In this document: piece by piece, positions 1 through 10,394 of the stretch | Layout of the letters: the number at the start of each line of letters is the position of its first letter | How positions within the stretch are numbered: position 1 is the stretch's first letter | NCBI GenBank assembly: GCA_006176705.1 | Contig: QRFJ01003034.1 | Span: forward strand, 1 to 64,000 | Direction of reading: 5' to 3' | Length of the DNA: 64,000 nucleotides | Source: Cocos nucifera | Taxonomy: Eukaryota > Streptophyta > Magnoliopsida > Arecales > Arecaceae | The notes under the pieces: generated by a model | Databases searched by the model: none | What the model was told of the DNA's origin: nothing | What the model saw: only the letters and a program-made list of their open reading frames with translations | Position numbers and translations under genes: made by a program

Positions 1-857
1 TTATTATTTTAATAATAAAAATAAAATCTAAATAAATTAAATTAAATTTAATTTATCTTGATGTAGGGTAATCCTATTACCCGTTGATGATCCTGTATGC
101 AGCGGAAGATTCTGGATCTAGCCATATAAGTGCCTGGCCTCTACCGGTATCCACTCAGGTTGGATCATGAGATCCTCTTCTTCTCTATCACCTCTCCAAG
201 AATTAGATTTGGATCTAATTTGGAGGATCTTCAAAATACCTTTCGAAGATCAGTAGTTATCCTTTGCAGCAGTGTAGCCTTCTAGCTTTCTATCGCCTTT
301 CTCTCATCTGGATTGCATCAACTAAGATCCCAAACTCCTTTGGGCGTGGAGAGGAGAGGGAGAAGATGGACTTGGCAAGGAGGAGGAGAGGAGAGGCAGC
401 CTTGGGGCGTGAGAATTTTTAATTGATTTTAGATTCTCCTTGAGTTGGGCGTAGGGTCTTATTTATAGACTATGCGTGATCCAACTCCTCTTCTTTCCAA
501 CCAATCACAACCCTTTGTAAAATCAGATCTAAATCTGATTGGTGGAAATAGAGTCTCTTAGATTCCTCCTTAGATGGCGCCTAAGACCAGTCAAACTTGA
601 TTCTTAGGAGAAGTTTAATCGGAATCCGAAAAGAAGATGGAGTCTCTGTACAATTGGGACTCCTGGGTGCCTCAAACTTGGGCACATGCCAAGGTTAGCG
701 TGCGCCCTCCTCCTTGGCAGATTCTAGCAGGGGACAGGCCCCCACCAGCTCTCCAATAGGTGCATAACATATGGACAGAAGTCAAAGTATCAATGGTCAA
801 CATTTGACCAGTCCCTTCTGGTCAGGTTTACAATTACAAGATAGTTCAATTGATGAT
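1..857 (-). repeat. Copia LTR fragment (diverged relative of the LTR at 16669-18972)
   Basis: The stretch from the AT-rich start through the GGTAATCCTATTACC-like block, the CTCTACCGGTATCCACT block and the repeated GATCT segments lines up in order with 16800-17650, which lies in the LTR of the Copia element described below. It reads in the same minus orientation but is clearly more diverged than that LTR is from the copy at 40919-43165. It ends abruptly at 857 where Gypsy element A begins. It holds no coding region. The left end runs off the window. Confidence 0.7.
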
Positions 858-2501
858 TGATAGGGACACGATGCTGTCGTTAAGACACCGTGTTTATCAA
901 TTTAAATCCGACTCTTTACTTTTTAAACTAATTAAAAATTATGAAGAAAGTGGTGAGTCGGGTCGAATCCACAGAGAGGCAATGATTTATTTCTAAAATC
1001 TTTGATTTTTTTTTTTTTTTAAGAAAAGAAAGCAAAGATTAAAGTCGAAAAATAGATCTATAAATAAAAATAGAATTTAAATTATGCAAAAATAAATTTG
1101 ATACTAAGATCTACTATTTAGATCTTAGCAACTACTTATAGTAAAATTAAAGAGCAATAAAGAACAAATAATTTAAAGAGCTAGAATTGAAAAGAATAAT
1201 GAAACTTTCTTTATTAAATTTAAAACTAAGATGCAGAATTTAAATACAAGAAATTAAAGAAAATTCAGAATTTTAATACAAGAAATTAAAGGAAAAAAAA
1301 AACTAGATGAAGATCGCAGATCGGCGTAGGCATGAAGATGGCGTAGAAGACCGGCTCTTCTTCTCAGCAGCACCGCAGCTTTGAAGCAACCTTTAATCCC
1401 GAGCTTGACTTCCACCCTATACCTTAGCTTCTCTTCCAACCCTCCTCCCTTTCTTAGAGGCTTAGGATCCTTTTTATAGAGCTAGAAGAGGTAGATATTT
1501 ATTTCTAAAAGCAATATGGGACTAATTCCCTTTGTAATCGTAAAAATTTGAATAAAATTTGAATAAAAACAACTCTGTTACGTCTCTGGTAAATCTGGTA
1601 AAATCAGGCTATCCGATAGGAATCGAACGGTTCAAAAATCGTCAAAATCGGATGCCTATCAGCCCAGATCAGCTCGAATTAAATTACTGGCCGTCCGATC
1701 GCGCTTGATCGAGGAAATCTGGCCGCAAATCGCGCTTCGGGAGTCCTGATCACTGCCGGGAGCGTTCTGGACCGTCGGATCGAAGCTGGAATCAGGCGCT
1801 GCCGTTTGATGGTGATCCGAGTGAAATTGGCAACCGAAAAAAATGCTGACCGTCCGATCTTAACCGCAATCAACCGCAGCCGTCCGATCGCGCAATTACT
1901 GTTCCCATGGACCGCGTAGACCGGCCGCACCGCACACCGCAACCAATCAACGCTTCTGTCACCGAGTGAAATGACCAGATTGCCCTGTGAGCCGCGATAA
2001 AATTTTGTAGACCCTTTAAGGGTCTAGGTCCACCACGTGGCAGGCTCTGATTCGCCGGATTTTGCTGAGCTGGCGGTCCACGCCTGGATCGTAGACCGGC
2101 TGATGGCTTCAATGACTGAGTCGGCTTTGATGGCTCGGCTTCGCTTGGTGGCTCGGCTTGGCTTGGTGGCTCGGCTTGCGGAGCCGGTTGAGCCGTTTTC
2201 TTTTTTTTTATTTAATTTTTATTTATTTTATATTTTTTTAAAAATTCATATCTTTTTCATTTTAGCTCCGTTTTACTTGAAATTTATTTCGTTGTGATCA
2301 AAAAAATGAGCTCTTTCTTTTAATAATAAAATTTTATTTCTTAATTTTTATTTATTTTTTATTATTTTTTAATTAATTTTTTAATTAATAAAAATATGAA
2401 TTTTTCAAAAATTATATATAAATTGATTGATAATTCTTAAAAATTAATATAAATTAATTAATAAATTAATACTTTTATTGGTGAATTTACGATGCTTATC
2501 A
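858..2501 (-). repeat. 3' LTR of Gypsy A
   Basis: Starts TGATAGGG and ends GCTTATCA on the plus strand, so the element-sense ends are TGATAAGC and CCCTATCA, TG...CA bounded. It matches 10395-12040 almost base for base over 1.64 kb. Substitutions seen: C/T in the GTTA[C/T]GTCTC block, G/A in ATC[G/A]TCAAAATCGG, T/C in CAC[T/C]GCCGGG and C/G in GGCTT[C/G]GCTTGG. The U3 part carries a GGCTTGG-rich short repeat near 2130-2180. Confidence 0.95.
2008..2026. promoter_or_regulatory. Dyad TAGACCC..GGGTCTA and adjacent CCACGTGG box in LTR U3
   Basis: TAGACCCTTTAAGGGTCTA is a near-perfect 19-base dyad. Seven bases further on (2033-2040) lies the palindrome CCACGTGG, which contains the ACGT core bound by plant bZIP/bHLH factors. 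The dyad recurs at 11544-11562, 38789-38808 and 47055-47073 in the LTRs of A, B and the much older C. A role as a protein-binding site is inference. Confidence 0.45.
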
Positions 2502-2512
2502 CACCCCCCAAC
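2502..2512 (-). other. Polypurine tract of Gypsy A
   Basis: Immediately outside the 3' LTR the element-sense sequence is AAGTTGGGGGGTG, the usual plus-strand priming site. It follows the conserved block CTCGAGGACGAGCAAAGC, which is repeated before the LTRs of B and, degraded, of C. Confidence 0.8.
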
Positions 2513-2853
2513 TTAAGCTTTGCTCGTCCTCGAGTAAAGAAAGAATTTAGTTTAGATCAATTACCATATTTTGTTGAGATCTTCCTTCACAAAAATAAAT
2601 CTAGAATTTAAGATCAAAAGTTTAGACAGTATCACTAACTAAGTATTGAGTTTCAGAAGTAAATTTCACGGCAGATTAATTCAGAAACTTTCTTAGAGTT
2701 CATCTAAAGATTTTCAGCACTTTGTGTCGTGAATACTAACTTAGCATTTGGGTGTTGATTCAAAGGGCAAATGAATCTTCTTTTTATCACCTATTTTGGT
2801 TAGTTTTATATACTCCCAAGTTAAGTGCATGAATTAAGGTAGCTTTCACACTG

Positions 2854-2890
<37 letters not shown>

Positions 2891-3525
2891 GTGCTGAGCA
2901 TCCTGGCCTTCCCTTCACCATTTGATGTGAACTTCTACATTTAAGGTGCAAAGTTCTAGTTTAGGGCAATCCACATATACTCTATTTTTTGCACTTTTTT
3001 TTTTTTTTTTTTTTTATTTTAGAAAGCAGGTAGCTCTTTCCTTAAATTCAAGTTTCTTTAATTGAAGTATATATAAACCATCAATTTTTAGTGATAATTG
3101 AATCCTCAATTTAGCCTTATAATCAAACACCTGCTGTGCTTCATTAGTGTGCATGTGCAAGTAGAAGTGCTGTTAGCCTTTAAATGACCTAAGTAGGTTG
3201 CTAATGGTCTGACCAAATAATCTGCTTCTTGACTCGCTACCATTATTAGTTAATACTTTCTAACTTTATTACTTATCCTAGTTTATTTTGCTTAAGATTC
3301 TCTTTCCCAAAATATGGTTTGTTCAAAATTTTTATTTTTATTATTATTATTTTTTTAATAGTTTTATTATTATTATATATATTATTTATTTATTATTTTT
3401 ATTTTATTTATTTTTTTTTTTAATTTTTTAATATTTTATTTATTTATTTTTATTATTATTATTATTATTAATTTTTATTTTTATTGATTTATTTATTTAT
3501 ATATATATATATATTTTTTTTTTTA

Positions 3526-3556
<31 letters not shown>

Positions 3557-3779
3557 TTTTTTTACTTTTTACCCAACTGAATTGACATTGTCCTCAATAA
3601 AAGAGTGTAAATTATGTTTATTTATTTAGCATGGGTCTTGAAGCTTATGATCCTTCTCCCGCTTTTTGGTTCTCCAACTTAGCCTAAAAGAAGAAAATAA
3701 ATTAGATTCAAGAAGTATTGGGTTGCCTCCCAATAAGCGCTAAGTTTATTGTCTTCAGCCAGACAAGATGCAGTTTAAT
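2513..3779 (-). other. 3' untranslated region of Gypsy A
   Basis: No reading frame is visible. It contains two long T tracts (about 2855-2885 and 2995-3015), an AT-only block of ATT/ATTT microsatellite at 3325-3565, and a 3' half (about 2520-3320) that is recognisably the same sequence as in element D at 55580-56340, although the LTRs and gag of A and D have diverged strongly. Confidence 0.75.
3717..3734 (-). other. Stem-loop just after pol (ATTGGG loop CCCAAT)
   Basis: A perfect 6-base stem with a 6-base loop, 46 bases downstream of the last pol stop in element sense, preceded by AGCGCTT. The same hairpin is at 36979-36996 in copy B, and a degraded form is near 45520-45536 in element C. Function unknown. 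Confidence 0.6.
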
Positions 3780-4133
3780 TCATTGTGGTTCTATTAATTG
3801 CACTTGATCAATATTTCGATGTAATGATATCCCTTCGATATATGGTTTAAGCCTTTGGCCATTTACCTTAAAAAAATTTTTAGTCCTGGGATCATAGAGT
3901 TTAATTGCACCATGTGGGAATACATGATTAACTATATAAGGTCCATCCCATCTGGATTTTAGTTTTCCAGGAAATAATCGAAGCCTTGAGTTAAATAACC
4001 AGACTTGTTGATTTGGCTCAAAGGTTTTTCTTGAAATATGTTTATCATGGAAGGCTTTCATTTTTTCCTTATAAATTTTTGAATTTTCATAAGCTTCTTG
4101 CCTTAATTCTTCTAATTCACTTAATTGTAACAT
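3780..4133 (-). pseudogene. Integrase C-terminal region of Gypsy A, behind a stop codon
   Basis: 117 residues beginning MLQLSELEELRQEAYENSKIY and containing KMKAFHDKHISRKTF, VWLFNSRLRLFPGKL and RWDGPYIV, the tail of plant Athila/Tat polyproteins that follows the integrase core. It continues the frame of the 4170-6059 coding region: the two are separated by a single TAA after AIK and about ten codons. Copy B has the same TAA at the same codon. Without readthrough the integrase would lack its DNA-binding tail. Confidence 0.8.
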
Positions 4134-4169
4134 CCGATTGGAACCAGCTTTGTTTAAATTGAAATTTAA

Positions 4170-6059
4170 TTATTTTATTGCCCAATATGCTTTATGTTCA
4201 AGTTCTACCGGAAGGTGACATGCTTTTCCATAGATTAATCTATAGGGAGACATTCCAATGGGGGTTTTATAAGCTGTCCTATAGGCCCATAATGCATCAT
4301 CCAATCGATCTGACCAATCTTTTCGATCAGGCCTAATAGTCTTTTGTAAGATATTCTTGATTTCCCTATTAGAGACTTCTACCTGACCACTTGTTTGCGG
4401 ATGGTATGGTGTAGCTATCTTATGTGTCACCCCATATTTTCGTAATAAAGTTCTAAATTGATGATTTGTAAAATGGGTACCCCCGTCACTAATGATAGCA
4501 CGTGGAAATCCGAACCTGGAAAAGATATTCTTCTGAATAAATTTTAGGACTACTTTATGATCATTGGTTCGAGTTGCTATTGCTTCAATCCATTTAGAAA
4601 CATAATCAACAGCTACCAAAATGTATTCAAATCCATTGGAAGGTGGAAAAGGTCCCATAAAATCAATTCCCCATACATCAAAAATTTCAACCACTAAAAT
4701 GGGGTTCAAAGGCATCATGTCTTTCTTTGAAATATTCCCTAAGGCTTGACACTTAAAACACTCCTGACTAAAAGTATGGGCATCCTTAAATAATGTTGGC
4801 CAATAAAAACCACTTTGTAACACTTTGGCCGCAGTTTTTCGTCCAGAAAAGTGTCCTCCACAAGCAAGAGTATGACAAAATTGTAAGATACTCCATTGTT
4901 CAGATTCAGGAACACATCTACGAATGATTTGATCAGCACAAATTCTAAAAAGCTCAGGATCTTCCCAAAAATAATATTTGATTTGAGCAAAGAATCGATC
5001 CTTTTCATTCTTAGACCAGCCATCAGGAATTTGTCCTATGACTAAGTAATTGACAATATTTGCAAACCAAGGAGTCTTTGTATGTGAAACTGTTAACAAT
5101 TGTTCATCTGGAAAAGATTCTCTGATTGATACAGGTTCATTATCTTTCACTAGGATCCTAGACAGATGGTCTGCTACAACATTTTTAGATCCCTTCTTAT
5201 CTCGAATTTCAATGTCAAATTCTTGTAACAGTAAAATCCATCTAATTAATCGTGGTTTAGCATCTTTCTTTGAGAGCAGGTATCTCAAGGCTGAATGATC
5301 CGAGTAAATTATGATTTTTGATCCTAATAAATATGATCTAAACTTTTCTAGGGCAAACACAATGGCTAGCAACTCTTTTTCAGTGGTGGTATAATTCATT
5401 TGTGCTTCATTCAGAGTTCTACTAGCATAATAGATCACTACAGGACATTTGTTTACCCTTTGGCCTAGGACAGCTCCTATGGCAAAATCTGAGGCATCGC
5501 ACATAATTTCAAAAGGTAGTGACCAATTAGGAGGTTGTATGATTGGAGCTTTGGTCACAGCTTCTTTTAAAATTTCATAAGCTTTAAGACAATTTTCATC
5601 AAAGTTAAAAGAAACATCCTTAGCAAGGAGATTACACAAAGGACGAGAAATTTTAGAGAACTCTTTGATGAAGCGACGATAGAATCCTACATGACCAAGA
5701 AAAGATCGAATTTGTTTGACAGAAGTGGGAGGAGGAAGTTTAGAAATTAGTTCAACTTTAGCTTTATCTACCTCAATCCCTTTCTTGGATACTATATGTC
5801 CTAAAACGATCCCTTTTTGAACCATGAAGTGGCTCTTTTCCCAGCTTAACACTAGATTAGCCTCAATACATCGTTTTAATATTTTCTTCAAATTGTTGAG
5901 ACAACTCTCAAAAGATTCTCCAAAGACCGAAAAGTCATCCATGAATATTTCTAAGAAATCTCCTATCATGTCTGAAAATATTGACATCATGCACCGTTGA
6001 AAAGTTGCAGGTGCATTACATAATCCGAATGGCATTCTACGGAAAAGCAAAGGTTCCAT
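4170..6059 (-). CDS. Gypsy A pol: RT C-terminal part, RNase H, integrase
   Basis: 629 residues. Residues 7-45 are the RT palm with RRMPFGLCNAPATFQRCM and the catalytic FMDDF (DD at 41-42). RNase H covers about 185-300 with D188 (CDASD), E228 (TEKEL), D254 (YSDHS) and D297 (ADHLS). Integrase follows: zinc-binding H396, H403, C434, C437; catalytic D466 (GIDFMG), D525 (ISDGG) and E561 (GQVEVSN). All catalytic residues expected for Ty3/Gypsy are present. The N terminus shown is not a true start: a one-base insertion in the run CTTTTCC near 6045 separates it from the upstream gag-protease-RT frame. Copy B lacks that extra base and reads through. The frame ends at the TAA described for 3780-4133. 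Confidence 0.93.
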   Translation of the reverse strand: MEPLLFRRMPFGLCNAPATFQRCMMSIFSDMIGDFLEIFMDDFSVFGESFESCLNNLKKILKRCIEANLVLSWEKSHFMVQKGIVLGHIVSKKGIEVDKAKVELISKLPPPTSVKQIRSFLGHVGFYRRFIKEFSKISRPLCNLLAKDVSFNFDENCLKAYEILKEAVTKAPIIQPPNWSLPFEIMCDASDFAIGAVLGQRVNKCPVVIYYASRTLNEAQMNYTTTEKELLAIVFALEKFRSYLLGSKIIIYSDHSALRYLLSKKDAKPRLIRWILLLQEFDIEIRDKKGSKNVVADHLSRILVKDNEPVSIRESFPDEQLLTVSHTKTPWFANIVNYLVIGQIPDGWSKNEKDRFFAQIKYYFWEDPELFRICADQIIRRCVPESEQWSILQFCHTLACGGHFSGRKTAAKVLQSGFYWPTLFKDAHTFSQECFKCQALGNISKKDMMPLNPILVVEIFDVWGIDFMGPFPPSNGFEYILVAVDYVSKWIEAIATRTNDHKVVLKFIQKNIFSRFGFPRAIISDGGTHFTNHQFRTLLRKYGVTHKIATPYHPQTSGQVEVSNREIKNILQKTIRPDRKDWSDRLDDALWAYRTAYKTPIGMSPYRLIYGKACHLPVELEHKAYWAIK

Positions 6060-9000
6060 AAGGACATGTAAAGGTGGTCTTTTCTTGATCTCCTGGGTAG
6101 ATTGCTACCTGATTGTATCCCGAGTATCCATCTAAAAAGCAAAAGTATTGTTGGCCTGCTAGTCTTTCTAGGATTTGATCGATAAAGGGTAAGGGAAAGT
6201 GATCTTTTCGGGTGGTTGTATTGAGTTTTCTATAATCTATGCAGACACGCCACCCAGTGGAAAGTCGTGTTGGTACTAAGTTTCCATGTTCAGTGCGGAC
6301 AACCGTAAGTCCAGATTTTTTTGGAACAACTTGTGTAGGACTCACCCAGTGGCTGTCAGAGATAGGATAAATAATTCCAGCATCTAACCATTTAATTACT
6401 TCTTTCTTGACTACTTCTTGCATGTTAGGATTAAGCCTTCTTTGCATCTCTCGAGTTGGTTTGGCATTATCTTCTGTATAAATATGGTGCATGCATATTG
6501 ACGGACTAATTCCTTTTAAATCGGCAACGGTCCACCCTATGGCCTCTTTATATGTTTTTAGAATATTTACCAATTGGTTTTCCTGTTCAGTAGTTAAGTT
6601 GGAAGCAATTATTACTGGTAGGGTTTTCTTTGATCCTAAAAATACATACTTAAGTGATTCAGGTAAAGGTTTTAGTTCAAGTTGTGGTGGGGCCTGAATT
6701 GAAGGACGTAGTGGTTCAATTTTTCGCTCAGGTAAGGGCTCAATTTTCACTGACCAAGGTAATGAATGTGATGGTTGAGGTAAATTAAGCAGGGTATTTA
6801 CTTCCTGGGTTTGAGTATCTTCAGTGGGTTCATCATCTTGTAGTAAATCTAAGGAGGAATTAGATTCAACTATTTCATCTATCTGATTGATTACAAAGCA
6901 GTCTTCCTCCTCTTGGGTGTACTTTGGGGTATTAAAAACATTAATTCTTACTTTTTGATTCCCAAAAGAAATATCCATAGCTCCCGTTTTACAGTTGATA
7001 TTGGCATTCGCGGTTGCTAAGAATGGACGTCCTAAAATTATGGGATTTTGGTTCAGCTCTTGGGATGGTTCCATGTCAAGTATGAGAAAGTCTACAGGAA
7101 AATAACATTTATCTACTCTAACTAGAACATCCTCAATTAAACCACGCGGTGTTTTTATAGATCTATCAGCTAATTGCAAAATGACTGACGTGGGTTTTAA
7201 TTCTCCAATCCCAAATTTTTCATAAACCGAGGTTGGAAGGAGGTTTACACTAGCTCCTAAGTCTAGTAATGCTCGGTCAAAGGTTATACCTCCAATAACA
7301 CATGAAATTAAGGGTGCACCAGGATCTTTCATCTTTTGAGGTATTGGATTTAACAGGACCGCACTTACATCCTCGGATAGCATAACTCTTTTGGTGGTTC
7401 GTGGCTCACGCTTTTGGGTACAGAGTTCTTTAAGAAATTTAGCATAGGCTGGAACATGCTGAATTGCATCGATGAGGGGTAAATTAATATGAACTTGTTT
7501 AAATAGTTCCATTAGCTCCTTGTTGCGTGTTTCTTGCTTTTTGCGAGAAGAGCCTGCTTCTAAGGCCGAAGGGAACGGGGCTTTGGGTTTATATGTCTCA
7601 GCTAATTCATCTGTTCTCTTCTTTTCTTTATCCATCTTATCAGTGTCAGTACCAGTCATAAGCTCAAGTTCTTCTATATGATTATCCTCTTCTTCAAATT
7701 TCTCATCTTGGCTAACATCAGTATTGGCCTCTATCACCTGGTCTTGATATGGGTCCTTAAGAATCCTACCACTTCTAAGTTCAGATATTGCTTTGGCATT
7801 TTCTAATTGGGGGTTCTTAGGTGGAATGTTAGATGGATGAGTAAATCCAGGTGGTTGATAGACATTGGATGGATTATTTTTAGGATTTGCAATTGGTTGG
7901 CTTGGTAATTGACCCGGTTCTCTCCTCATGCTAGACTCAGCTATTTGTCCTATTTGAGCTTCTAGTCTGGCGATTGATTGTTGTTGGCTTAGAATTAATT
8001 GTTGAAGTTGATTGAATTTATCGTCGGCTAGATTGGTCTGTTGAGGAGGTGGGTATGAGGGTTGATTATAATGTAGTGGTTGAGAAGACTGACTAGGCTG
8101 ACCCTTATTATAGGCATAGTTCTGGTATTGGGGCCTATTTTGATAATTCTGAACTGGTGGGATTTGGGTCTGAGCCTGAGTTTGTTGTGGTTTCCAAGAG
8201 AAATTAGGATGGTTTCTCCAACCAGGATTATATGAATTTGAATATGGGTCATTAAGTGGTTTTGAGTAACCTTGAGCAGCTTGGACTTGTTCTTGGATAA
8301 GAGGTGGTAATTGTGCAACCGTGGGACATTCACTTACATGATGTGTTGGGCTAGCACAAATAGAGCAAATCACTTGATAATTAGAAGCTGGTGTGTATTG
8401 TGCAGGGGATTGTTGACCTAAGTTTAGGAATTGATCTAATTTCTGTGCAATAAGGTCGACTTTATCTAATTTTTGTGCTATTATGTTCAAATCTGCCTTA
8501 GAATTGAGTTCCGAAGTTTTGATCTCATAAATTCCTGCCCGTTTTTGTTGAGAAATTGATCTTTCATAAGAAGATAATGAAGCATGGTTAATAGAGTTTT
8601 CACTTAAAGTTTCAAACAAGGTATAAGCTTCATCCTCACTTTTGCTCATGAATGCACCTCCACAGGATGCATCAACCATCTGCTTATATTGATCTCCTAA
8701 ACCTTCATAGAAAGCTTGTACAATTTGCCACTTAGATAGACCATGGTGTGGGCATTTTCTAAGGAGTTCCTTAAGTCTTTCCCATGATTCATGAATTTGT
8801 TCCCCTGGAAGCTGAGCAAATCCCGTGATGGCTCGCCTCATGGTATTGGTTCGTCCTATGGGATAAAATTTCTTAAGAAATTCATGTTGCATCTCTGCCC
8901 ATGTTTGAATTGTTCTTCCTAATGTGCCAAGCCAGTACTTGGCTTTATCTTTTAATGAGAAAGGGAACAAGGTCAGTCTAAGGGCATCATCAGAAAAATT

Positions 9001-9117
9001 CTGAATTTTTACCGTAGAGCAGATTTCTAAGAACTCATCCAGATGTTTGTAAGGGTCTTCATTGGCATTCCCATAAAAAGATGGGAGCATCTGGATTGTG
9101 GTTCGACTTAATCTCAT
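6037..9117 (-). CDS. Gypsy A gag, protease and RT N-terminal part
   Basis: 1026 residues. Gag capsid-like region about 10-190 (FYGNANEDPYKHLDEFLEIC, FSLKDKAKYWL, HESWERLKELL); a CCHC zinc knuckle at about 251-264 (CSICASPTHHVSEC); a Q/N/P-rich linker about 265-420; aspartic protease around 616-628 with DLGAS in place of the usual DTG/DSG, followed by ILGRPFLATANA; then the RT fingers and palm with VCIDYRKLN near 956 and FLDGYSGYNQ near 997. Gag, protease and RT are in one frame, as usual in this group. Its own first Met is not the gag start: gag begins at 9313 in another frame, with a frameshift near 9105-9117. The 3' end overlaps the 4170-6059 region because of the one-base insertion near 6045. 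Confidence 0.93.
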   Translation of the reverse strand: MRLSRTTIQMLPSFYGNANEDPYKHLDEFLEICSTVKIQNFSDDALRLTLFPFSLKDKAKYWLGTLGRTIQTWAEMQHEFLKKFYPIGRTNTMRRAITGFAQLPGEQIHESWERLKELLRKCPHHGLSKWQIVQAFYEGLGDQYKQMVDASCGGAFMSKSEDEAYTLFETLSENSINHASLSSYERSISQQKRAGIYEIKTSELNSKADLNIIAQKLDKVDLIAQKLDQFLNLGQQSPAQYTPASNYQVICSICASPTHHVSECPTVAQLPPLIQEQVQAAQGYSKPLNDPYSNSYNPGWRNHPNFSWKPQQTQAQTQIPPVQNYQNRPQYQNYAYNKGQPSQSSQPLHYNQPSYPPPQQTNLADDKFNQLQQLILSQQQSIARLEAQIGQIAESSMRREPGQLPSQPIANPKNNPSNVYQPPGFTHPSNIPPKNPQLENAKAISELRSGRILKDPYQDQVIEANTDVSQDEKFEEEDNHIEELELMTGTDTDKMDKEKKRTDELAETYKPKAPFPSALEAGSSRKKQETRNKELMELFKQVHINLPLIDAIQHVPAYAKFLKELCTQKREPRTTKRVMLSEDVSAVLLNPIPQKMKDPGAPLISCVIGGITFDRALLDLGASVNLLPTSVYEKFGIGELKPTSVILQLADRSIKTPRGLIEDVLVRVDKCYFPVDFLILDMEPSQELNQNPIILGRPFLATANANINCKTGAMDISFGNQKVRINVFNTPKYTQEEEDCFVINQIDEIVESNSSLDLLQDDEPTEDTQTQEVNTLLNLPQPSHSLPWSVKIEPLPERKIEPLRPSIQAPPQLELKPLPESLKYVFLGSKKTLPVIIASNLTTEQENQLVNILKTYKEAIGWTVADLKGISPSICMHHIYTEDNAKPTREMQRRLNPNMQEVVKKEVIKWLDAGIIYPISDSHWVSPTQVVPKKSGLTVVRTEHGNLVPTRLSTGWRVCIDYRKLNTTTRKDHFPLPFIDQILERLAGQQYFCFLDGYSGYNQVAIYPGDQEKTTFTCPYGTFAFP

Positions 9118-9313
9118 AGTGACTAGCAGGGATATCAGGTATGTGGATGCAAGTCGATGGGTTGTAGGTGGAAGGAATAAAGTATTCCTTCATCTGCCTA
9201 GGTGGTTCTTCACGATTTCCAGCCATTTGATTATCTGGTCTTAAATGAATTAGTCTTTCAATTTCAGGATCTGGTTTAACTAGGTCAGGTAAAAGTGATC
9301 TTCTACCGTGCAT
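9059..9313 (-). CDS. Gypsy A gag N-terminal segment
   Basis: 84 residues starting MHGRRSLLPDLVKPDPEIER. The DPEIER block and the following MKEYFIPSTYNPS match the start of gag in element D (MTRTGHSNLLSLDPEIER, then NDYITPSV), so the ATG at 9311-9313 is the best gag start. The frame is lost around 9105-9117, where the main gag frame takes over; a small indel there is the likely cause. From about residue 66 onward this frame is a shadow. Confidence 0.7.
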   Translation of the reverse strand: MHGRRSLLPDLVKPDPEIERLIHLRPDNQMAGNREEPPRQMKEYFIPSTYNPSTCIHIPDIPASHYEIKSNHNPDAPIFLWECQ

Positions 9314-10370
9314 GTACTAGTGCAATTTGATATATGGTTCAATTTTTTTTTTTTTTTAAATTATTATTATTATTTTTTTAATTTATTTATTTTTTTTTAA
9401 GAAAAGAAGAGAGAAAGAAAGAAGAGGAAAAATCCTAAAGAATCTTAAATCTGGAGAAGATAGGGAGGAGTTAATTTTTATGTTAGATATTATTTGGCAA
9501 ACAAGTTAGGCAATCAATCCTGACTAAGAGTTATCCTAGATCTAGACAGCTCCTAACTGCCAAGATCACCTTCAAGCCCTCCAAATAGAGGATTAACCAA
9601 TCAACTGGCCAGGTAAGTGTAAAGTCGGTGGGAGTCCCTCCGTTGCTTGCCTTAGACACCAATTGTGCTTGGCCAGGTAAGCGAACAGAACCAATTAAGT
9701 AACCACCTTCTTTCGGGCCCAATCGTCCCTGAACCACTTTCCTAGACACCAGTCAAATTGATTAATCCTAACTTGGTTCAACTCTTAGGATTTCTTGTCC
9801 TATTGAGCTCGAATATCCTTAAAGGTTAATGTCTAATTGATTTTAAGATTTAAGGTTTGGGTTAATGCAGGATGCTGGTTGGTTGTTTGTGGGCTAAGGA
9901 AGGGTGATCAAATCCCCACCTTATCTTGTTTAATGGGTTGTGCCCTTAATTTGGTTTAATATGAAATATGCAAAAAAAAAAAAAATTCCAATCAAAGAGT
10001 TCTATGCAATTTAAACTAATTAATTAAATTATAAAAAGGCTTACCTTGACTCCAGCAATCACCAAAAATAAGAATAAAAACTAATATGATGGATGCTCTA
10101 AATAATTAGGGTTTCTAATCTTGTGATGAGATTTTTAATTAGGTTTATGTAGGTAATATTTTTAATTAATTTAAAATAAAGCAAATATTAAAAATAAAGA
10201 AAGAGATTTAGGGTTTAGGAATGATCTCACCGAATAGGATTGAGAGTTTTGTTCGTGCCCTAATCTTCCTTGTTCCTTTTTTTTTTCTTTTCTGCAAAAT
10301 AAATAAAAAAAATAATGAGTAGGCAGTAAAAAAAAAATCAAAGAAATAAAGAAATTTTAATTTTTATGCC
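9314..10370 (-). other. 5' untranslated region of Gypsy A
   Basis: About 1.05 kb between primer site and gag start without a convincing frame. It is T/A rich with poly-A and poly-T runs at about 9338-9390, 9973-9985 and 10268-10340. Element D has only about 0.1 kb in the corresponding place. Confidence 0.7.
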
Positions 10371-10388
10371 TCCCCGGCAACGGCGCCA
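10371..10388 (-). other. Primer-binding site, tRNA-Asp
   Basis: The plus strand reads TCCCCGGCAACGGCGCCA, which is the 3' end of plant tRNA-Asp(GUC) including CCA as I know it. The minus-strand element therefore has a perfectly complementary site starting TGGCGCCGTTGCC, six bases from the 5' LTR. tRNA-Asp priming is typical of Athila-type elements. Confidence 0.9.
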
Positions 10389-10394
10389 AAAACT

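Noticed and set aside
1679..2297. Overlapping frames of 80-90 residues in the Gypsy LTR, repeated at 11215-11860 and 38779-39151
   Set aside because: They lie in the GC-rich U3 of the LTR, occur on both strands and break in copy B. No domain or start context supports them.
3325..3565. Long ATT/ATTT tract, mirrored at 37141-37355
   Set aside because: Considered as a matrix-attachment or replication site, but it is a simple microsatellite inside the Gypsy 3' region with no further support.
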